Positions 61,721 through 64,000 of a stretch of 64,000 bases of DNA are shown here, piece after piece. Within the stretch, counting starts at the first letter, position 1. Each line of letters begins with the position of its first letter. The position numbers and the translations under genes are program-made. The notes below the pieces were generated by a model. The model was not told the origin of the DNA. It saw only the letters and a list, made by a program, of their open reading frames with translations, and did not search any database. The DNA comes from Hemicentrotus pulcherrimus (lineage: Eukaryota > Echinodermata > Echinoidea > Camarodonta > Strongylocentrotidae), in NCBI GenBank assembly GCA_003118195.1, contig BEXV01000034.1, positions 413,272 through 477,271 of the forward strand. The letters are read 5' to 3'.

Positions 61721-63175
61721 TTCTTCGTCCTTACAAGTTATGTCTTCCATGGACGAAATTCAGAATAAAAAATAAAAAATTCTCACTTTGCAAGTTTGCA
61801 GACTTTTTCCTAGTAAAATCTGATTAAAAGACGTTTTGTAAGAACATTTTCTCACTACACAATATTTTTTTTCTTTTTTATTGTATAAATTAAAAAATCA
61901 TGAATTAAAAAATATCTGTTTAGTCAATTTTGTATCTGCAAAAAGGAACATTGGTAATTTTTGCTTTTTAATTTTATGGATAGGAAATTATAGTTTTGAT
62001 TTGAAAAATAAATGGCAGAATGGTAAAAAAGAAAGAAAAAAAGAAATATAAACCTTACTACTGTAGGATGAGGAAAATGAAAGCTTGAATAAGTCACTTT
62101 ATCAACAAGATTGTGTAAATTATTCAAATTATTTTTCTTTTTATTTCTATATCCCTTTTAGGCTCCCCCTCCTTTAAGTGTGAATTCTCAAATTTCTTGC
62201 TCATAATGGAATAGAGAACAATTGTTAAACAGGAGAGAGAAAAGGAGGTCAAGTCCTCCAAAAATAGCGTGGTTTTTGTGGTCACATTTAGTCCAATAAT
62301 GAGAACAATAGGAATAGAGTTCTAATCCTTGATGTATTTAAATCAAAATACCTTCCTGACAGTTTGAAACTACAAAGTTTGTTTTCAAATCATCAAAATT
62401 GCTCATTCTCAGAGAGATGCAAATGTGTGTACATTTGATGTATACAATTTCATATCAAATAGTGAGGGGGGGGGGTTCATTCAAAAAAAATTATGTGCTT
62501 TTGATGAGAGAAAGTTTAATGCTGTGATTCTCATATGAATTTGTTTAGTGTTGGGTTTTGTGGAAATAACTAAATTCTGTGTAAATCCAAACAAATTTGA
62601 TTGTGCCCTTGAATGTATGAAGGTAGGAAGATTTTTCTCACTTCTTTCAGAATTTTTAAAAAACTTTTTGTTCAAAATGCAAAAGTGAATAATTTCGCCG
62701 AATAAGATTTCTTAAAAAGGATAAGATTTCTCAAAAGAGTTGATTTTTACATATAATTCCTGTAGATGATCATAGTTTTTTTGTGAGGGTTTGAAAAAGA
62801 TTTTTAAAAAGCAAGAATGAATTATTTTTTAAATGAATTTTCACTCCTCCAATTAAAATATATTAATGAATGACATTGCTGATAGGTATTGTGTGCTGTA
62901 CTTCATGCATAAGATGGATTGAGTAGAATGTAAAAAGAAAAAGTGCATACTTGCGCAATTAAGACTGATGAATGAACAGAAATCACAGATTTCCATTAAT
63001 TCATGTTATCAAATTATAGTCATTTCTTTATTGCCAACTCAAGTACATGAAAACGCAAGATGAGTTGGATGGTCGAACAATAGAGCAATACCTGTAATCA
63101 AATTAAGTGCAGGGGAAAGAGAAAGTACATGGAGGAGGCATTGGTTTAGTAAAAGCAGGTACGACAACCGACTGA

Positions 63176-64000
63176 CATTGGAATGGATTTGTAGGGATGT
63201 AATATGGTGGTGAGTCAACGCACTGCATGCCTTTGTACAGACCCGTTTGGACTGTAAGTTAGCTTACGGAGGGAGAATGGCGTTGATGATCGGTAGAAGG
63301 GATGACAGCTGAAAAGGTGTGCCCCTGATTGAAAGTGGAAATTAACGCTAATGGCATAGAAATTAAAAGATTGATCCTGCGGGCAGAGGATCTCCTCGTA
63401 CCCTGCCATTGATGGTCAGCTCTTACTCGCTGATTGCCCCCAAACCGATCTACTTAGCTGGATTTAAGGAGTAACTAGTCATTTGGGAGGTCTCTTGGGT
63501 GATGAGATGGGGTGAGAGGAGGAAGAGGAGGAGGAGGAGAAGAATAAGGGTTGGTGTGTGAGGGATTCAATGTTCTATAGGTTCATTCATTCTGTGTGTT
63601 ATTAACAAGCTAGTAATGGTAATGGCAAGATCATCTCTGCCGACAACATTTTGTAATCAATAGCCATCCTTCCCCTTGTCTTCCTCTTCCAATTTTCCCC
63701 CATCTTTTGCTTTTTCTGCTGCTCTTCCTTACATTCACTGTCATCATCTCAGACAAGTGGTTAAATTGAACAATTTGGGCTGGCGAAGTAAACTGCATCT
63801 AGGGCACAATATGCCCTGAGATTGATGCAGCCTGCTTTACTGGCTTGCCATGTATGGGCGCGTTTTGCGTTTAACCAGGGGAATTCTTTGACGTGTTTAT
63901 GGTTTACAACTAACTAGGGTGGATGTAATTGTAATCTGTTTTTCGGGGTCCACTGTGAATTGGCTTGCGTGCGCATGGTGAGGAATTTTGTGATGGTGTC
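63176..64000. promoter_or_regulatory. Candidate conserved non-coding blocks at the window end
   Basis: Complex blocks at about 63180-63480 and 63770-64000 are separated by GGA-rich (63510-63545) and CT-rich (63665-63730) DNA. The last block has TTTTGCGTTTAACC and TTTGACGTGTTTATGG words, includes CG dinucleotides and runs off the window. No COE exon was recognised in it. Confidence 0.22.

Larger units (their letters stand above)
60176..63175. other. Intronic stretch, no gene seen
   Basis: Moderately complex block at about 60240-60720, then AT-rich DNA with an 11-bp tandem repeat (61158-61190), a possible poly-A-tailed retroelement end (61514-61720) and very AT-rich sequence from 61760 to 63000. 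No gene recognised. Confidence 0.55.

Overview
This window is eukaryotic and almost entirely non-coding. It is AT-rich, full of CT/GA and other microsatellites, and interrupted by short runs of N, several of them beside G or C homopolymers, as in a draft animal assembly. Frequent ACCGGTA and TACATGTA palindromes and a GTCCGTAC tandem repeat element recall marine deuterostome genomes. An echinoderm, perhaps a sea urchin, is my best guess, but that rests on memory of genome style and not on a diagnostic gene.

I can support one protein-coding feature. A 69-bp internal exon on the + strand at 3573-3641 is bounded by a strong polypyrimidine tract with AG and by a GTAGGT donor. Its reading [12 protein letters not shown]... 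/ [10 protein letters not shown] matches the zinc-knuckle part of the DNA-binding domain of COE/EBF (Collier/Olf-1/EBF) transcription factors. COE/EBF proteins are metazoan-specific regulators of neuronal and mesodermal differentiation. I looked for the neighbouring COE exons on both sides and found none. The rest of the window is therefore best read as the 3' part of one intron (1-3572) and more than 60 kb of the next (3642-64000).

Layout: 1-3.6 kb is the upstream intron, with a large CT/CA microsatellite. From 3.6 to 20 kb is AT-rich intron with one interspersed repeat (about 8.8-9.0 kb) and a possible small inverted-repeat element (12.67-13.23 kb). At 20.3-22.6 kb lies a 1,170-bp exact tandem duplication split by a single N, most likely an unmerged contig overlap. 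From 22.6 to 64 kb, AT-rich DNA alternates with more complex, CpG-containing, non-repetitive islands of a few hundred bases, notably near 23.7, 32.2, 34.3, 39.9, 42.1, 44.1, 51.6-53.4, 56, 58.3, 60 and 63.9 kb. These islands are plausible conserved non-coding elements or enhancers of the COE gene, but only comparative alignment could show that.

I found no tRNA, rRNA, CRISPR, intact transposon or second gene. The many short open frames mostly fall in CT/GA-rich DNA, where stop codons are depleted on one strand, and none has a recognisable domain. The most interesting content is the COE/EBF exon, its symmetric phase, and the very long intron that follows it.
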